Of a stretch of 64,000 bases of DNA, positions 7,667-18,400 are shown in pieces; position 1 is the stretch's first letter, and each line of letters opens with the position of its first letter. The stretch spans positions 62,001 to 126,000 of the forward strand of contig JBNLGG010000004.1 in the NCBI GenBank assembly GCA_050305935.1, written 5' to 3'. The translations under genes were made by a program, and so were the position numbers. The notes under the pieces were generated by a model. It ran no database searches and had not been told where the DNA came from. It saw nothing but the letters and a program-made list of their open reading frames with translations. This stretch comes from CAJXNP01 sp050305935 (GTDB lineage Bacteria > Bacteroidota > Bacteroidia > Cytophagales > Cyclobacteriaceae).

Positions 7667-9787
7667 TTATTCACCTTTAGATTTAGCAATCACCGTTTCA
7701 GCGATGTTTGATGGAACAGGGTCGTAGTGAGAAAATGTCAACGAAGCTGATGCCCTACCAGATGTGATTGTCCTCAAATCGGTAACATATCCGAACAGTT
7801 CTGACAAAGGAACATCCCCCTTAATTACCTGAGCTCCACCTTTAGTGTCCATACCTTTCATGATACCCCTTCTTTTGTTCAAGTCACCGGTAACTGGACC
7901 AGTGTACTCGTCCGGAGTAACAACTTCAACACTCATTACAGGCTCAAGAAGAATTGGTTTGGCTTTTTTCGCTGATTCTTTAAACCCGAGTCTCGCTGCC
8001 AATTCAAAAGACAATGAATCAGAATCCACATCGTGGAACGACCCATGGTACAACCTCACTTTATAAGAGTCAATTGGGAAACCTGCGAGTGGTCCGTTTT
8101 TCATTGCTTCTTTAAAACCTTTCTCGATGGCAGGAATAAATTCCCTTGGGATTGCTCCGCCCACGATTTCGTTTACAAACTCAAGGCCTTCTTTTCCGTC
8201 TTCGCGCGGTCCGATCTCGAAAACGATATCGGCAAACTTACCACGACCACCGCTTTGCTTTTTATAAACTTCCCTGTGCTCAACATTTGTAGTGATGGCT
8301 TCTTTGTAGGCCACCTGAGGAGCACCCTGATTAATTTCAACTTTGAATTCCCTTTTTAGGCGATCGATAATAATCTCAAGGTGTAATTCACCCATACCTC
8401 TTAATACTGTCTGACCAGTCTCATGATCTGACTCAACTCTAAGGGTCGGATCTTCCTCAACCAATTTAGAGATGGCTACACCCAGCTTATCAACATCAGC
8501 CTGTTTCTTAGGCTCGATTGCATATCCAATTACTGGTTCTGGGAAAGACATTGATTCCAGAATAATTGGGTGTTTCTCATCGACAAGAGTGTCACCAGTC
8601 TTTATATCTTTAAATCCAACAGCAGCCGCAATGTCACCCGCCTCAACCAATTCAATTGGGTTTTGCTTATTCGAATGCATTTGCATTAACCTGGAAATTC
8701 TTTCTTTTTTGCCGGTTCTCATGTTTAACACGTACGACCCGCCATTCAACGTACCGGAATATGCTCTAAAAAAAGCTAACCTTCCCACAAATGGATCAGT
8801 GGCAATCTTAAATGCTAAACCGGAAAATGGTTTTGACGAATCCGGCTCCCGTAGCTCCTCCATGTCGTTGTTTGGATTCACGCCTTTGACGGGTGGAAGA
8901 TCCATTGGCGATGGTAGGTATTCGCATACGCTATCGAGCAGCGACTGGACACCCTTATTTTTAAATGCAGATCCACACAATACTGGAGAAAATGACATAT
9001 CTATAACTGCCTTTCGAATTGCAGCTTCCATTTCTTCTTTTGTGATTGAATCAGGATCTTCAAAAAATTTCTCTAACAATGCTTCATCGTACTCAGCAAC
9101 ACTTTCAACAAGCTTCTGTCGCCACTCACTGACCGTTTCAACCAAATCATCTGGAATGGGAACGATCTCGTATGTCATACCTTTATCTTCTTCATTCCAG
9201 ATAATAGCTTCATTCGTAATCAGGTCAACAACCCCTTTAAACGAATCTTCAGCTCCTATCGGTACTTGAAGTGGAACAGGATTAGCTCCAAGCTTGGCTT
9301 TTATTTCATTGACAACGTTAAAAAAATCAGCGCCAGCGCGGTCCATTTTGTTAACGAAGCAAATTCTCGGTACACGATATTTATCAGCTTGCCTCCAAAC
9401 AGTTTCAGATTGTGGTTCTACTCCGGACACAGCGCAAAAAAGAGCAACCGCTCCGTCCAATACTCGCAATGACCTTTCAACCTCCACCGTAAAATCTACG
9501 TGACCAGGAGTATCGATAATATTTATTCTATAATCTTTGGTTTCATCGGTAGGTACACCCTGTGTAGTTGGGTATTTCCAGAATGTAGTCGTAGCAGCAG
9601 ATGTAATGGTAATGCCTCTTTCTTGCTCTTGTTCCATCCAGTCCATGGTGGCTGCGCCATCGTGAACTTCACCAATCTTATGAGTAAGACCTGTATAATA
9701 CAGAACCCGCTCGGTTGTTGTTGTTTTACCGGCATCGATGTGAGCCATGATGCCAATATTTCGTAAAAATTTTAAATCCTTCGCCAT
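7667..9787 (-). CDS. fusA: Translation elongation factor G
   Basis: GTPase that drives tRNA-mRNA translocation and, with RRF, ribosome recycling. The P-loop AHIDAGKT lies at residues 15-22, and IDTPGHVDFTVEVERSLRVL and CFVNKMDRAGADF give the other G-motifs. Domain IV carries the family segment ITTNVEHREVYKKQSGGRGK. The length of 706 is standard for EF-G1. It sits in the classic str order rpsL-rpsG-fusA, but tuf is not the next gene. Confidence 0.99.
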   Translation of the reverse strand: MAKDLKFLRNIGIMAHIDAGKTTTTERVLYYTGLTHKIGEVHDGAATMDWMEQEQERGITITSAATTTFWKYPTTQGVPTDETKDYRINIIDTPGHVDFTVEVERSLRVLDGAVALFCAVSGVEPQSETVWRQADKYRVPRICFVNKMDRAGADFFNVVNEIKAKLGANPVPLQVPIGAEDSFKGVVDLITNEAIIWNEEDKGMTYEIVPIPDDLVETVSEWRQKLVESVAEYDEALLEKFFEDPDSITKEEMEAAIRKAVIDMSFSPVLCGSAFKNKGVQSLLDSVCEYLPSPMDLPPVKGVNPNNDMEELREPDSSKPFSGLAFKIATDPFVGRLAFFRAYSGTLNGGSYVLNMRTGKKERISRLMQMHSNKQNPIELVEAGDIAAAVGFKDIKTGDTLVDEKHPIILESMSFPEPVIGYAIEPKKQADVDKLGVAISKLVEEDPTLRVESDHETGQTVLRGMGELHLEIIIDRLKREFKVEINQGAPQVAYKEAITTNVEHREVYKKQSGGRGKFADIVFEIGPREDGKEGLEFVNEIVGGAIPREFIPAIEKGFKEAMKNGPLAGFPIDSYKVRLYHGSFHDVDSDSLSFELAARLGFKESAKKAKPILLEPVMSVEVVTPDEYTGPVTGDLNKRRGIMKGMDTKGGAQVIKGDVPLSELFGYVTDLRTITSGRASASLTFSHYDPVPSNIAETVIAKSKGE

Positions 9788-9792
9788 TCTAA

Positions 9793-10260
9793 TTAAAACC
9801 TAAAATGTGAAAATGCCTTATTCGCTTCAGCCATTCTGTGGGTATCATCTTTCTTTTTGACGGCAGCACCCTCGCCCTTTGCGGCGGCCATTATTTCATT
9901 GGCCAGTCTTTGCTCCATCGTTTTTTCACCTCTTAATCTTGCATACTTAATCATCCATTTGATGCCAAGAGAAATCTTTCGGTCAGGTCTTACTTCCATT
10001 GGAACCTGGAACGTAGCACCTCCGACTCTTCGGCTTTTCACCTCAACCATTGGCATGATGTTGTTCAATGCTTTTTTCCAGGTTTCCAGACCATTTTCAC
10101 CAGTCTTTTCCTCCACTTGGCTTACCGCATTGTAAAAAACATTATAAGCAAGATTTTTCTTACCCTGTATCATAAGATTGTTTACGAACCTTGTCACCAA
10201 AGTATCTTGAAACTTTGGATCAGGAAGAACATATCTCTTTTTAGGTTTTGCCTTTCTCAT
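9793..10260 (-). CDS. rpsG: 30S ribosomal protein S7
   Basis: Organises the 3' domain of 16S rRNA and contacts E-site tRNA. The 155-residue product contains NLMIQGKKNLAYNVFY, VEVKSRRVGGATFQVPMEV and the C-terminal RMAEANKAFSHFRF, all typical. It lies 13 bp after rpsL and 5 bp before fusA. Confidence 0.98.
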   Translation of the reverse strand: MRKAKPKKRYVLPDPKFQDTLVTRFVNNLMIQGKKNLAYNVFYNAVSQVEEKTGENGLETWKKALNNIMPMVEVKSRRVGGATFQVPMEVRPDRKISLGIKWMIKYARLRGEKTMEQRLANEIMAAAKGEGAAVKKKDDTHRMAEANKAFSHFRF

Positions 10261-10273
10261 AACAAACTATTTC

Positions 10274-10651
10274 TTATTTTTTCTTTGGCCTTTTTGCACC
10301 GTACTTAGACCTACCCTGAAGCCTACCTTCAACCCCCGCTGTATCAAGAGCACCTCTGATTATATGGTACCTTACACCAGGTAAGTCTTTTACCCTTCCA
10401 CCTCTTATCAGTACAATTGAGTGCTCCTGTAAGTTGTGGCCTTCTCCCATGATGTATGCGTTCACCTCTTTTCCATTGGTCAATCTTACTCTTGCTACCT
10501 TTCTCATCGCTGAGTTTGGTTTTTTAGGAGTAGTGGTGTATACCCTTGTACAAACACCTCTTCGTTGCGGACAAGAATCTAACGCTGGTGACTTAGATTT
10601 ACTAGTCAGATTCTTGCGTCCTTTTCTTACTAATTGTTGAATAGTAGGCAT
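10274..10651 (-). CDS. rpsL: 30S ribosomal protein S12
   Basis: Decoding-centre protein. It starts MPTIQQLVRKGR and contains TTTPKKPNSAMRKVARVRL and RGGRVKDLPGVRYH, the two loops where streptomycin resistance arises. Both lysines associated with sensitivity are present, so the allele looks wild-type. Length 125 is normal. It is first behind a clear promoter with a leader of roughly 35 nt. Confidence 0.98.
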   Translation of the reverse strand: MPTIQQLVRKGRKNLTSKSKSPALDSCPQRRGVCTRVYTTTPKKPNSAMRKVARVRLTNGKEVNAYIMGEGHNLQEHSIVLIRGGRVKDLPGVRYHIIRGALDTAGVEGRLQGRSKYGAKRPKKK

Positions 10652-10691
10652 ATTTATTCTTTATTATAAATAGGTCTCAAATTTGGGAATG

Positions 10692-10722
10692 CAAAGGTAG
10701 AGAAAACTAATTATTAAGCAAA
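10692..10722 (-). promoter_or_regulatory. Bacteroidota-type promoter of the rpsL-rpsG-fusA-rpsJ unit
   Basis: The minus strand reads TTTG (10722-10719), 19 nt, TACCTTTG (10699-10692), the same -7 octamer and spacing as the rplC promoter. It lies in the 98-bp gap between DUF3467 and rpsL. No hairpin terminator for the preceding rpoBC unit is evident in this gap. Confidence 0.75.
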
Positions 10723-10749
10723 GTGAATACTATTTATTTCTAATAATAT

Positions 10750-11073
10750 TTACGCTTCTCCTACTGTGCCTCCAAAATTGATTGGAAACTTCGGGGCCTC
10801 TTCCGTTTTTTTAATTGGCCCAAAAGTCGCCTCGTATTTTTCGATATTGTCTTTCAATGCATTTAAAAGCCTGACAGCATGCTCAGGGGTAATAACCACA
10901 CGTGATTTCACCTTTGCTTTTGGCACACCCGGCATAAGCCTTATAAAGTCGATAACAAACTCACTATTTGAATGGGCAATCATTGCCAAATTAGCATAGA
11001 TGCCCTCTGCAATCTCCTCTGACAGCTCAATATTAATTTGATTTGGATTCTTGGGCTTCTTTGGCTCCTCCAT
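10750..11073 (-). CDS. DUF3467 family protein following rpoC
   Basis: A 107-residue soluble protein of unknown function. It reads MEEPKKPKNPNQINIELSEE, then EGIYANLAMIAHSNSEFVID and a central VKSRVVITPEHAVRLLNAL, the DUF3467 pattern. There is no signal peptide, membrane segment or cysteine. It starts 1 bp after the rpoC stop, so it is transcribed with the RNA polymerase subunits. This placement is common in Bacteroidota, which invites a link to transcription, but no function is shown. Confidence 0.9.
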   Translation of the reverse strand: MEEPKKPKNPNQINIELSEEIAEGIYANLAMIAHSNSEFVIDFIRLMPGVPKAKVKSRVVITPEHAVRLLNALKDNIEKYEATFGPIKKTEEAPKFPINFGGTVGEA

Positions 11074-11074
11074 A

Positions 11075-14000
11075 TTAGTTTATTTCATCTACCTTTTCCT
11101 GAGCAAACTCTTCCTGAGATGCCACAAGTGAATCATATTCCTCCTGCGAAGAAACAATGATCTTCTTGTAATCTCTCATACCAGTACCCGCAGGAATCAA
11201 ATGACCGACAATCACGTTTTCCTTCAAGCCAATAAGCTTATCTCGCTTACCTCGTATCGAAGCTTCACTCAAAACCTTGGTCGTTTCCTGGAATGATGCA
11301 GCAGAAATAAAGCTTTCCGTTCCAAGAGATGCCTGTGTAATACCCTGTAATGTTGGTCGAGATACAGCAGGTTGCGCTTCTCTTACCTTCACCTGCTTCA
11401 AATCCTTCCTTTTCAAGGTTGAATTTTCATCACGCAACCTCCTGGAACTGATAATCTGACCAGGTTTAAGGTTTTCTGAATCACCAGCATCTTCCACAAC
11501 TTTCATATCAAGGATCGTATCATTCTCTTCCCTGAACAACCATTTGTCTACTACTTGTCCCGGAAGGAAATTAGTATCGCCCGCATCGATGATCTCTACC
11601 TTCTGCATCATTTGTCGTACAATCACTTCAATGTGCTTATCATTGATCTTAACACCTTGAAGTCGGTATACCTCCTGAATTTCATTTACCAGGTATTCCT
11701 GTACCGCTGTAGGTCCTTTAATAGACAGGATATCGGCAGGAGTTATGGCTCCGTCTGACATTGGCAGACCCGCCTTTACATAATCATTATCCTGCACCAG
11801 GATATGTTTTGAAAGAGGTACCATGTAACGTTTCTTAACTCCATCTTTGGATTCGATAAAAATCTCTCTGTTACCTCTTTTGATTCCACCATAGGTAACC
11901 GCTCCATCAATTTCACTTACTACCGCAGGATTAGATGGGTTTCTTGCTTCAAATAATTCCGTAACCCTTGGCAGACCTCCCGTGATGTCACGCGATTTTC
12001 CAATGGTACGTGGGATTTTGGCCAATACTTTACCGGATTTAACATCTAAACCTGCATTTACTGCCAAGTGAGCCCCCACTGGAATGTTATAGCTGATCTC
12101 ATCATTTTTACCTTTTACAACTATCGCGGGGTTCTTCTTCTTATCTTTCGTTTCTATGATAACTTTTTCCCGGTGGCCGGTTTGTTCATCAGCAATCTCC
12201 TTAAAGGTGATGCTTTCTTCGATGGCATCAAATTCAATCTTACCGTCAATTTCGGAAAGGATGACCGCGTTGTAAGGATCCCAATTACAGATCTCAGCGC
12301 CTTTTTCAACTTTGTCACCTTCTTTTACTTTTAGGTATGCTCCGTAAGGAACGTGATTGCTAATCAGAACTTTCTTGGACTTAGGATCAACAATTTTTAT
12401 TTCTCCTGATCGCCCCATTACTACTACAACAGCTTCACCTTCGTCGTTAGTTGTTTTGATTGTTCTAAGCTCATCAAATTCAATAACACCATCAAACTTT
12501 GCCTTTATATTTGCATCTACAGCAATGTTGGATGCAGTACCACCCACGTGGAATGTTCTTAAAGTTAACTGAGTACCAGGCTCACCAATTGATTGGGCTG
12601 CGATTACTCCCACTGCTTCTCCTCTCTGAACAAGATTGCCCGTCGCCAGGTTTCTACCATAGCATCTGGCGCAGATACCTTGTTTGGTCTCGCATGTAAG
12701 AGCTGATCTGATTTCCACCTCCTCAATACTTGTATCATCGATTTTTTTAGCAATTTCTTCAGTAATGTCAGTGTTTGCTGGAACAATTAGTTCATCAGAA
12801 ATCGGATCAAAAACATCGTGTACAGTTACCCTTCCTAAAATTCTTTCTGAAAGCGGCTCTACGATATCTTCATTGTCTTTCAACGCTGTAACGACAATAC
12901 CTCTCAATGTCCCGCAATCTTCCTCGTTAACTACCACATCCTGAGCCACGTCCACAAGCCTCCTTGTCAGATAACCGGCGTCGGCTGTTTTAAGAGCGGT
13001 ATCAGCAAGGCCTTTTCTTGCACCGTGTGTTGAGATGAAGTACTCGATCACGTCAAGACCTTCCTTAAAGTTAGATAGGATTGGGTTTTCAATGATCTCA
13101 CCCACTGATCCCATCACATTCTTTTGAGGCTTAGCCATCAAGCCTCTCATCCCACCGAGTTGTCGGATCTGCTCCCTGGAACCCCTCGCACCGGAGTGCA
13201 TCATCATGTATATTGAGTTAAACCCTTGCTCATCGCTTTCCAACCTCTTCATCAAGGTTCCTGTGATTTGAGAGTTTACCCTCGTCCAGATGTCAATGAC
13301 CTGGTTATACCTTTCATTATCGGTGATAAGACCCATATAGTAGTTATTCCAAACACCATCGACTTCTTCCTTGGCGCTTACTACTAATTCATCTTTTTCT
13401 TTTGGAACAATGATATCACCAAGCCCCATGGAAAGACCGCCTTTGTAGGCAGATTGGAAACCAAGCTCCTTGATATCATCCAGGAATTGAGCTGTTCTAT
13501 CCATTCCCGAGATCTTAAACACTTCGGAGATGATCGTCTGAAGTTTCTTCTTTGTAAGGAGTTCATCGACATACCCCACTTCTTCAGGTATAAACTGGTT
13601 GAATAAAATTCTACCAGCTACTGTTTCTACTATTTTATTTTCTAATTCGCCAGCTTCATTTCTCACCTTCACCCTACACTTAATAAAAGCATGCTTAGAA
13701 ATCTTGTTTTCATTCAAAGCAATGATTACTTCTTGTGGAGAGAAAAATGTAAGGCCTTCCCCGGCAATCGGGTGATCATCCGTACTCTTCCTACCTTTGG
13801 TCACATAATATAATCCAAGTACCATGTCTTGAGAAGGAACGGCAATAGGTGCCCCATTCGCTGGGTTTAATATGTTGTGAGAAGAGAGCATCAACAGAGA
13901 TGCTTCAAGAATAGCTTCCTGCCCAAGTGGAACGTGAACAGCCATCTGGTCACCGTCAAAGTCGGCGTTAAATGCCGTACAAGCGAGCGGGTGAAGCTGG

Positions 14001-15382
14001 ATTGCCTTTCCTTCAATCAGTTTTGGCTGGAAAGCCTGGATACCTAATCGGTGCAGTGTCGGAGCCCTGTTCAACATGACGGGATGTCCTTTCAATACAT
14101 TCTCAAGAATATCCCAAACAACTGGGTCTTTCCGGTCAACTATTTTTTTAGCAGACTTAACTGTCTTTACAATTCCCCTTTCAATCAGTTTCCTGATGAT
14201 AAATGGCTTGTAAAGCTCGGCCGCCATATTTTTAGGCAAACCGCACTCGTGCATTTTTAATTCCGGACCAACCACTATTACAGATCGACCAGAATAATCC
14301 ACCCTTTTACCCAATAAGTTCTGACGGAACCGACCTTGCTTTCCTTTAAGCATATCACTTAAAGATTTCAAAGCCCTGTTTCCATCCGACCTTACCGCAT
14401 TTACTTTCCTTGAGTTATCAAATAGCGAATCAACCGCTTCCTGAAGCATCCTCTTTTCGTTTCGCAGAATAACTTCCGGAGCTTTGATATCAATTAGTCT
14501 CTTTAGTCGGTTATTTCTTATGATAACCCTTCTGTAAAGGTCATTCAAATCAGAAGTGGCAAACCTTCCACCGTCTAGTGGAACCAATGGCCTCAATTCT
14601 GGTGGAATTACCGGCACCATCCTTATTACCATCCACTCCGGCCTATTTTCGATTCTTGTTCTGGCATCCCTGAAAGCTTCCACCACTTTCAACCTCTTAA
14701 GAGCTTCCGCTTTCCTTTGCTGGGAAGTATCGGTAGCCGCCTGGTGTCTCAGGCTATACGAAAGGTCATCCAGATCAATTCTTGAAAGCAACATTTCAAG
14801 CGCTTCAGCACCCATCTTAGCGATGAACTTGTTCGGGTCATCGTCATCCAATTGCTGATTCTCCCTCGGAAGCTTGTCAAGGATATCAAGGTATTCATCT
14901 TCGGTAAGGAAATCCATGTAGTTGATACCATCTTCTTCCTTAACACCGGCTTGAATTACCACGTACCGCTCATAATAAATAATCTGATCCAGCTTCTTAG
15001 TAGGAAGACCAAGAAGATATCCTATTTTGTTAGGCAATGACCGGAAATACCAAATATGCGCAACGGGAACCACTAGTTCGATATGACCCATGCGCTCTCT
15101 TCGAACTTTCTTCTCAGTCACTTCCACGCCGCATCGGTCGCAGATAATACCTTTATACCTGATTCTTTTATACTTACCACAATGACATTCCCAATCCTTT
15201 ACAGGACCGAAAATCCGTTCACAGAATAAACCACCCATTTCAGGCTTGTACGTTCTGTAATTGATGGTCTCCGGTTGAGTTACCTCACCATGGGAGCTTT
15301 CCAGAATTGACTCAGGAGAAGCAAGACTTATTGTGATATTATTAAAGTCGCTTTTTATTTTTTTATTTTTTCTAAATGCCAT
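11075..15382 (-). CDS. rpoC: DNA-directed RNA polymerase subunit beta'
   Basis: Catalytic subunit of RNA polymerase. The N-terminal zinc site is C66/C68/C81/C84. The catalytic aspartates are in NADFDGDQMAVH (residues 472-483; D474, D476, D478). The second zinc site uses C823, C897, C904 and C907. The bridge-helix/trigger-loop region and the GEPGTQLTLRTFH segment follow. The length of 1435 is usual for Bacteroidota. It lies 36 bp after rpoB, with no terminator in the gap. Confidence 0.99.
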   Translation of the reverse strand: MAFRKNKKIKSDFNNITISLASPESILESSHGEVTQPETINYRTYKPEMGGLFCERIFGPVKDWECHCGKYKRIRYKGIICDRCGVEVTEKKVRRERMGHIELVVPVAHIWYFRSLPNKIGYLLGLPTKKLDQIIYYERYVVIQAGVKEEDGINYMDFLTEDEYLDILDKLPRENQQLDDDDPNKFIAKMGAEALEMLLSRIDLDDLSYSLRHQAATDTSQQRKAEALKRLKVVEAFRDARTRIENRPEWMVIRMVPVIPPELRPLVPLDGGRFATSDLNDLYRRVIIRNNRLKRLIDIKAPEVILRNEKRMLQEAVDSLFDNSRKVNAVRSDGNRALKSLSDMLKGKQGRFRQNLLGKRVDYSGRSVIVVGPELKMHECGLPKNMAAELYKPFIIRKLIERGIVKTVKSAKKIVDRKDPVVWDILENVLKGHPVMLNRAPTLHRLGIQAFQPKLIEGKAIQLHPLACTAFNADFDGDQMAVHVPLGQEAILEASLLMLSSHNILNPANGAPIAVPSQDMVLGLYYVTKGRKSTDDHPIAGEGLTFFSPQEVIIALNENKISKHAFIKCRVKVRNEAGELENKIVETVAGRILFNQFIPEEVGYVDELLTKKKLQTIISEVFKISGMDRTAQFLDDIKELGFQSAYKGGLSMGLGDIIVPKEKDELVVSAKEEVDGVWNNYYMGLITDNERYNQVIDIWTRVNSQITGTLMKRLESDEQGFNSIYMMMHSGARGSREQIRQLGGMRGLMAKPQKNVMGSVGEIIENPILSNFKEGLDVIEYFISTHGARKGLADTALKTADAGYLTRRLVDVAQDVVVNEEDCGTLRGIVVTALKDNEDIVEPLSERILGRVTVHDVFDPISDELIVPANTDITEEIAKKIDDTSIEEVEIRSALTCETKQGICARCYGRNLATGNLVQRGEAVGVIAAQSIGEPGTQLTLRTFHVGGTASNIAVDANIKAKFDGVIEFDELRTIKTTNDEGEAVVVVMGRSGEIKIVDPKSKKVLISNHVPYGAYLKVKEGDKVEKGAEICNWDPYNAVILSEIDGKIEFDAIEESITFKEIADEQTGHREKVIIETKDKKKNPAIVVKGKNDEISYNIPVGAHLAVNAGLDVKSGKVLAKIPRTIGKSRDITGGLPRVTELFEARNPSNPAVVSEIDGAVTYGGIKRGNREIFIESKDGVKKRYMVPLSKHILVQDNDYVKAGLPMSDGAITPADILSIKGPTAVQEYLVNEIQEVYRLQGVKINDKHIEVIVRQMMQKVEIIDAGDTNFLPGQVVDKWLFREENDTILDMKVVEDAGDSENLKPGQIISSRRLRDENSTLKRKDLKQVKVREAQPAVSRPTLQGITQASLGTESFISAASFQETTKVLSEASIRGKRDKLIGLKENVIVGHLIPAGTGMRDYKKIIVSSQEEYDSLVASQEEFAQEKVDEIN

Positions 15383-15418
15383 AATAGAATTTATTTATAT
15401 AGGCCGTAAAGGCATTTA

Positions 15419-18400
15419 TTAATCTAAAGTAATTTCTAATGCTAACCCTCTTAATTCGTGAACCAATACATTGAATGATTCAGGAACATTTGGCTTGATC
15501 ATGTTGTCACCTTTTACAATGGCTTCGTAGGCTTTTGCCCTTCCGACCACATCATCGGATTTAACCGTCAACATCTCTTGAAGAACATTGGCAGCACCAA
15601 AGGCTTCGAGCGCCCACACTTCCATCTCACCGAACCTCTGACCACCAAATTGCGCTTTACCACCAAGCGGCTGTTGTGTAATCAAAGAGTATGGTCCGAT
15701 AGAACGAGCATGCATCTTGTCATCTACCAAGTGACCCAGCTTCAGCATATAAATTATACCCACGGTTACTGGTTGATCAAATTTATCTCCTGTCAACCCA
15801 TCATATAAGTATGTCCTGCCAAGCTTGGGTAGTTTCGCTTCTTTCAATTCACTTTCAACTTCTGCAAGACTGGCACCGTCAAAAATTGGTGTAGCATACT
15901 TTCTTCCTAATTTTTCACCAGCCCAGGCAAGGACAGTCTCATAAATCTGACCTATGTTCATCCTGGAAGGTACACCGAGTGGGTTAAGCACTATATCAAC
16001 CGGGGTTCCATCTTCCATAAACGGCATATCTTCTTCCCGAACGATTTTGGCTACTACACCCTTGTTACCGTGTCGGCCTGCCATTTTATCACCTACCTTT
16101 AGCTTCCTTTTCTTGGCGACATACACTTTGGCAAGCTGGACAATTCCCGCAGGCAATTCATCACCCACTTCCAAGGTAAATCTCTCTCTTTTAAATTTAC
16201 CAGCCACTTCATTTCTGGCGTTGCTGTAAGACTTCACTAACCGGACGATTAGACCGTTGGTTTTCTCATCATCAGTCCAATTGTCCAAAAGCACATCGCT
16301 AATCAAGCTGGCTTCCTCGGGGACATTGTATGTACTATCGTCCCTGTAGACATTCCTTTCTGGAAATAAATTCTCCTCAATGACCTTCGAAGTGAATTTT
16401 ACACCTTTGCTAACAAGCTCATCACCAAATTTATGCTTAACTCCCTGACTGACTTTGCCATCAAGTAATGCGGCAAGTTTGGTAATCATTCTTGCCCTTA
16501 TGCCCAGCAGATCCTTGGAATACTTATTTTTCAATGTTTCCACGTCCCTCTTCGCCTGAGCTCTGAGTTCCTTGTCTTTCTTAGGCCTAGAGAACAATTT
16601 AGTCTCAATAACTACTCCATCCAATGATGGAGGCGCTTTCATCGATGCATCTTTAACATCACCAGCTTTATCCCCAAAAATTGCCCGAAGCAATTTTTCT
16701 TCAGGGGTAGGGTCGGTCTCTCCTTTCGGTGTGATTTTACCAATAAGAATATCACCTTCTTTTATTTCTGCGCCAATGCGGATGATGCCATTCTCATCTA
16801 GGTTTTTAACAGCTTCTTCAGAAACGTTCGGGATTTCTGAGGTTAGTTCCTCCTCTCCTCGTTTCGTGTCTCTCACTTCCAACTCAAATTCCTCAACGTG
16901 GATTGAAGTAAAGATGTCGTCTCTCACCACCTTTTCAGAGATTACAATCGCATCCTCAAAGTTATATCCCTGCCATGGCATGAACGCTACTTTCAGGTTT
17001 CTTCCAAGCGCAAGCTCGCCGCCCTCGGTTGCATACCCTTCACAAAGGACCGTTCCCTTGCTCACCTTGTCACCTTTTTTCACAATTGGCTTTAGGTTTA
17101 TACAAGTGTCTTGGTTAGTTCGCTTGAATTTTATCAGATCGTAGGTTTTAACATCATCGTTAAAACTGGTCATTTCCTCATCCTTGGAGAGGTTGTATTT
17201 AACAATAATTTTATTGGAATCGACAAAATCTATTTCTCCTTCATTTTCTGCCAAAACAAGCGTCCTACTATCAATAGCGACCCTTCCTTCAAGACCGGTA
17301 CCAACGATTGGTGCCTGAGGTTTTAGTAAAGGAACCGCCTGACGTTGCATGTTAGATCCCATAAGGGCACGGTTTGCATCGTCGTGCTCTAGGAATGGAA
17401 TTAGCGATGCAGCCACAGAAACGATCTGGTTCGGCGCAACATCCATGTATGTGATCTTATCATTGTCCATAACGGGGAAGTCGCCCTCATACCTTGCTTT
17501 TACCTTTTCATTTTCGAATTTTCCATTGTCGCTTAAAGGTGCGTTAGCCTGCGCAATGAAATGAGTATCTTCTTCTTCGGCCGTGAGGTAAATAACGTTT
17601 CCTGACATATCTACCTTGCCGTCTTTGGCTGTTCTGTACGGGGTTTCTATGAATCCCATATCATTTACTTTGGCATGAACGCAAAGCGATGAAATAAGGC
17701 CAATGTTGGGTCCTTCTGGTGTTTCAATCGTACAAAGCCTTCCGTAGTGAGTATAGTGCACGTCTCTAACCTCAAATCCAGCTCGCTCTCGTGAAAGACC
17801 ACCTGGACCTAAGGCTGACATTCTTCTTTTATGAGTTATTTCAGCCAATGGGTTTGTTTGATCCATAAACTGTGATAACTGATTCGTTCCGAAGAATGAA
17901 TTTATAACAGAAGATAAAGTCCGCGCATTGATCAGGTCAACAGGCTTAAAGTCCTCGTTGTCCCTGACGTTCATTCTCTCCTTGATAGTTCTTGCCATTC
18001 TCGCAAGACCAACACCAAATTGTGAGTATAATTGTTCACCTACTGTTCTAACCCTTCTATTGCTTAAGTGGTCAATATCATCCACCACCGCTTTTGAGTT
18101 GATAAGTCCAATCAGGTATTTTACAATTTCGATAATATCCGGCTTGGTTAGAACCTTTACATCAGACTCGATTTCCAAACCTAATTTTTTGTTTATTCTA
18201 TATCTTCCTACCTCTCCAAGATCATATCTCTTATCGCTGAAAAATAGGTTTTGAATAATCTCCCTTGCTGTTGCTTCATCAGGAGCCTCGGTATTTCTCA
18301 GCTGTCTATAGATTTGCTCGACAGCTTCTTTTTCTGAGTTTGAATTATCCTTTTGAAGTGTGTTGTAAATTATTTGATAATCTGCAATGTTTATGTCTTC

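Noticed and set aside
8472..9269. 265-codon open frame on the plus strand
   Set aside because: It lies fully antisense to fusA, whose translation matches EF-G throughout. The frame has no recognisable motif and is a codon-bias shadow.
10701..10749. AT-only near-palindrome after DUF3467 considered as the rpoBC terminator
   Set aside because: The stem has no G-C pairs beyond one mismatch site and no clear U-run, so stability would be very low.
16572..17144. 190-codon plus-strand frame inside rpoB
   Set aside because: Antisense to a highly conserved region of rpoB; serine-rich composition is typical of reverse-strand shadows.
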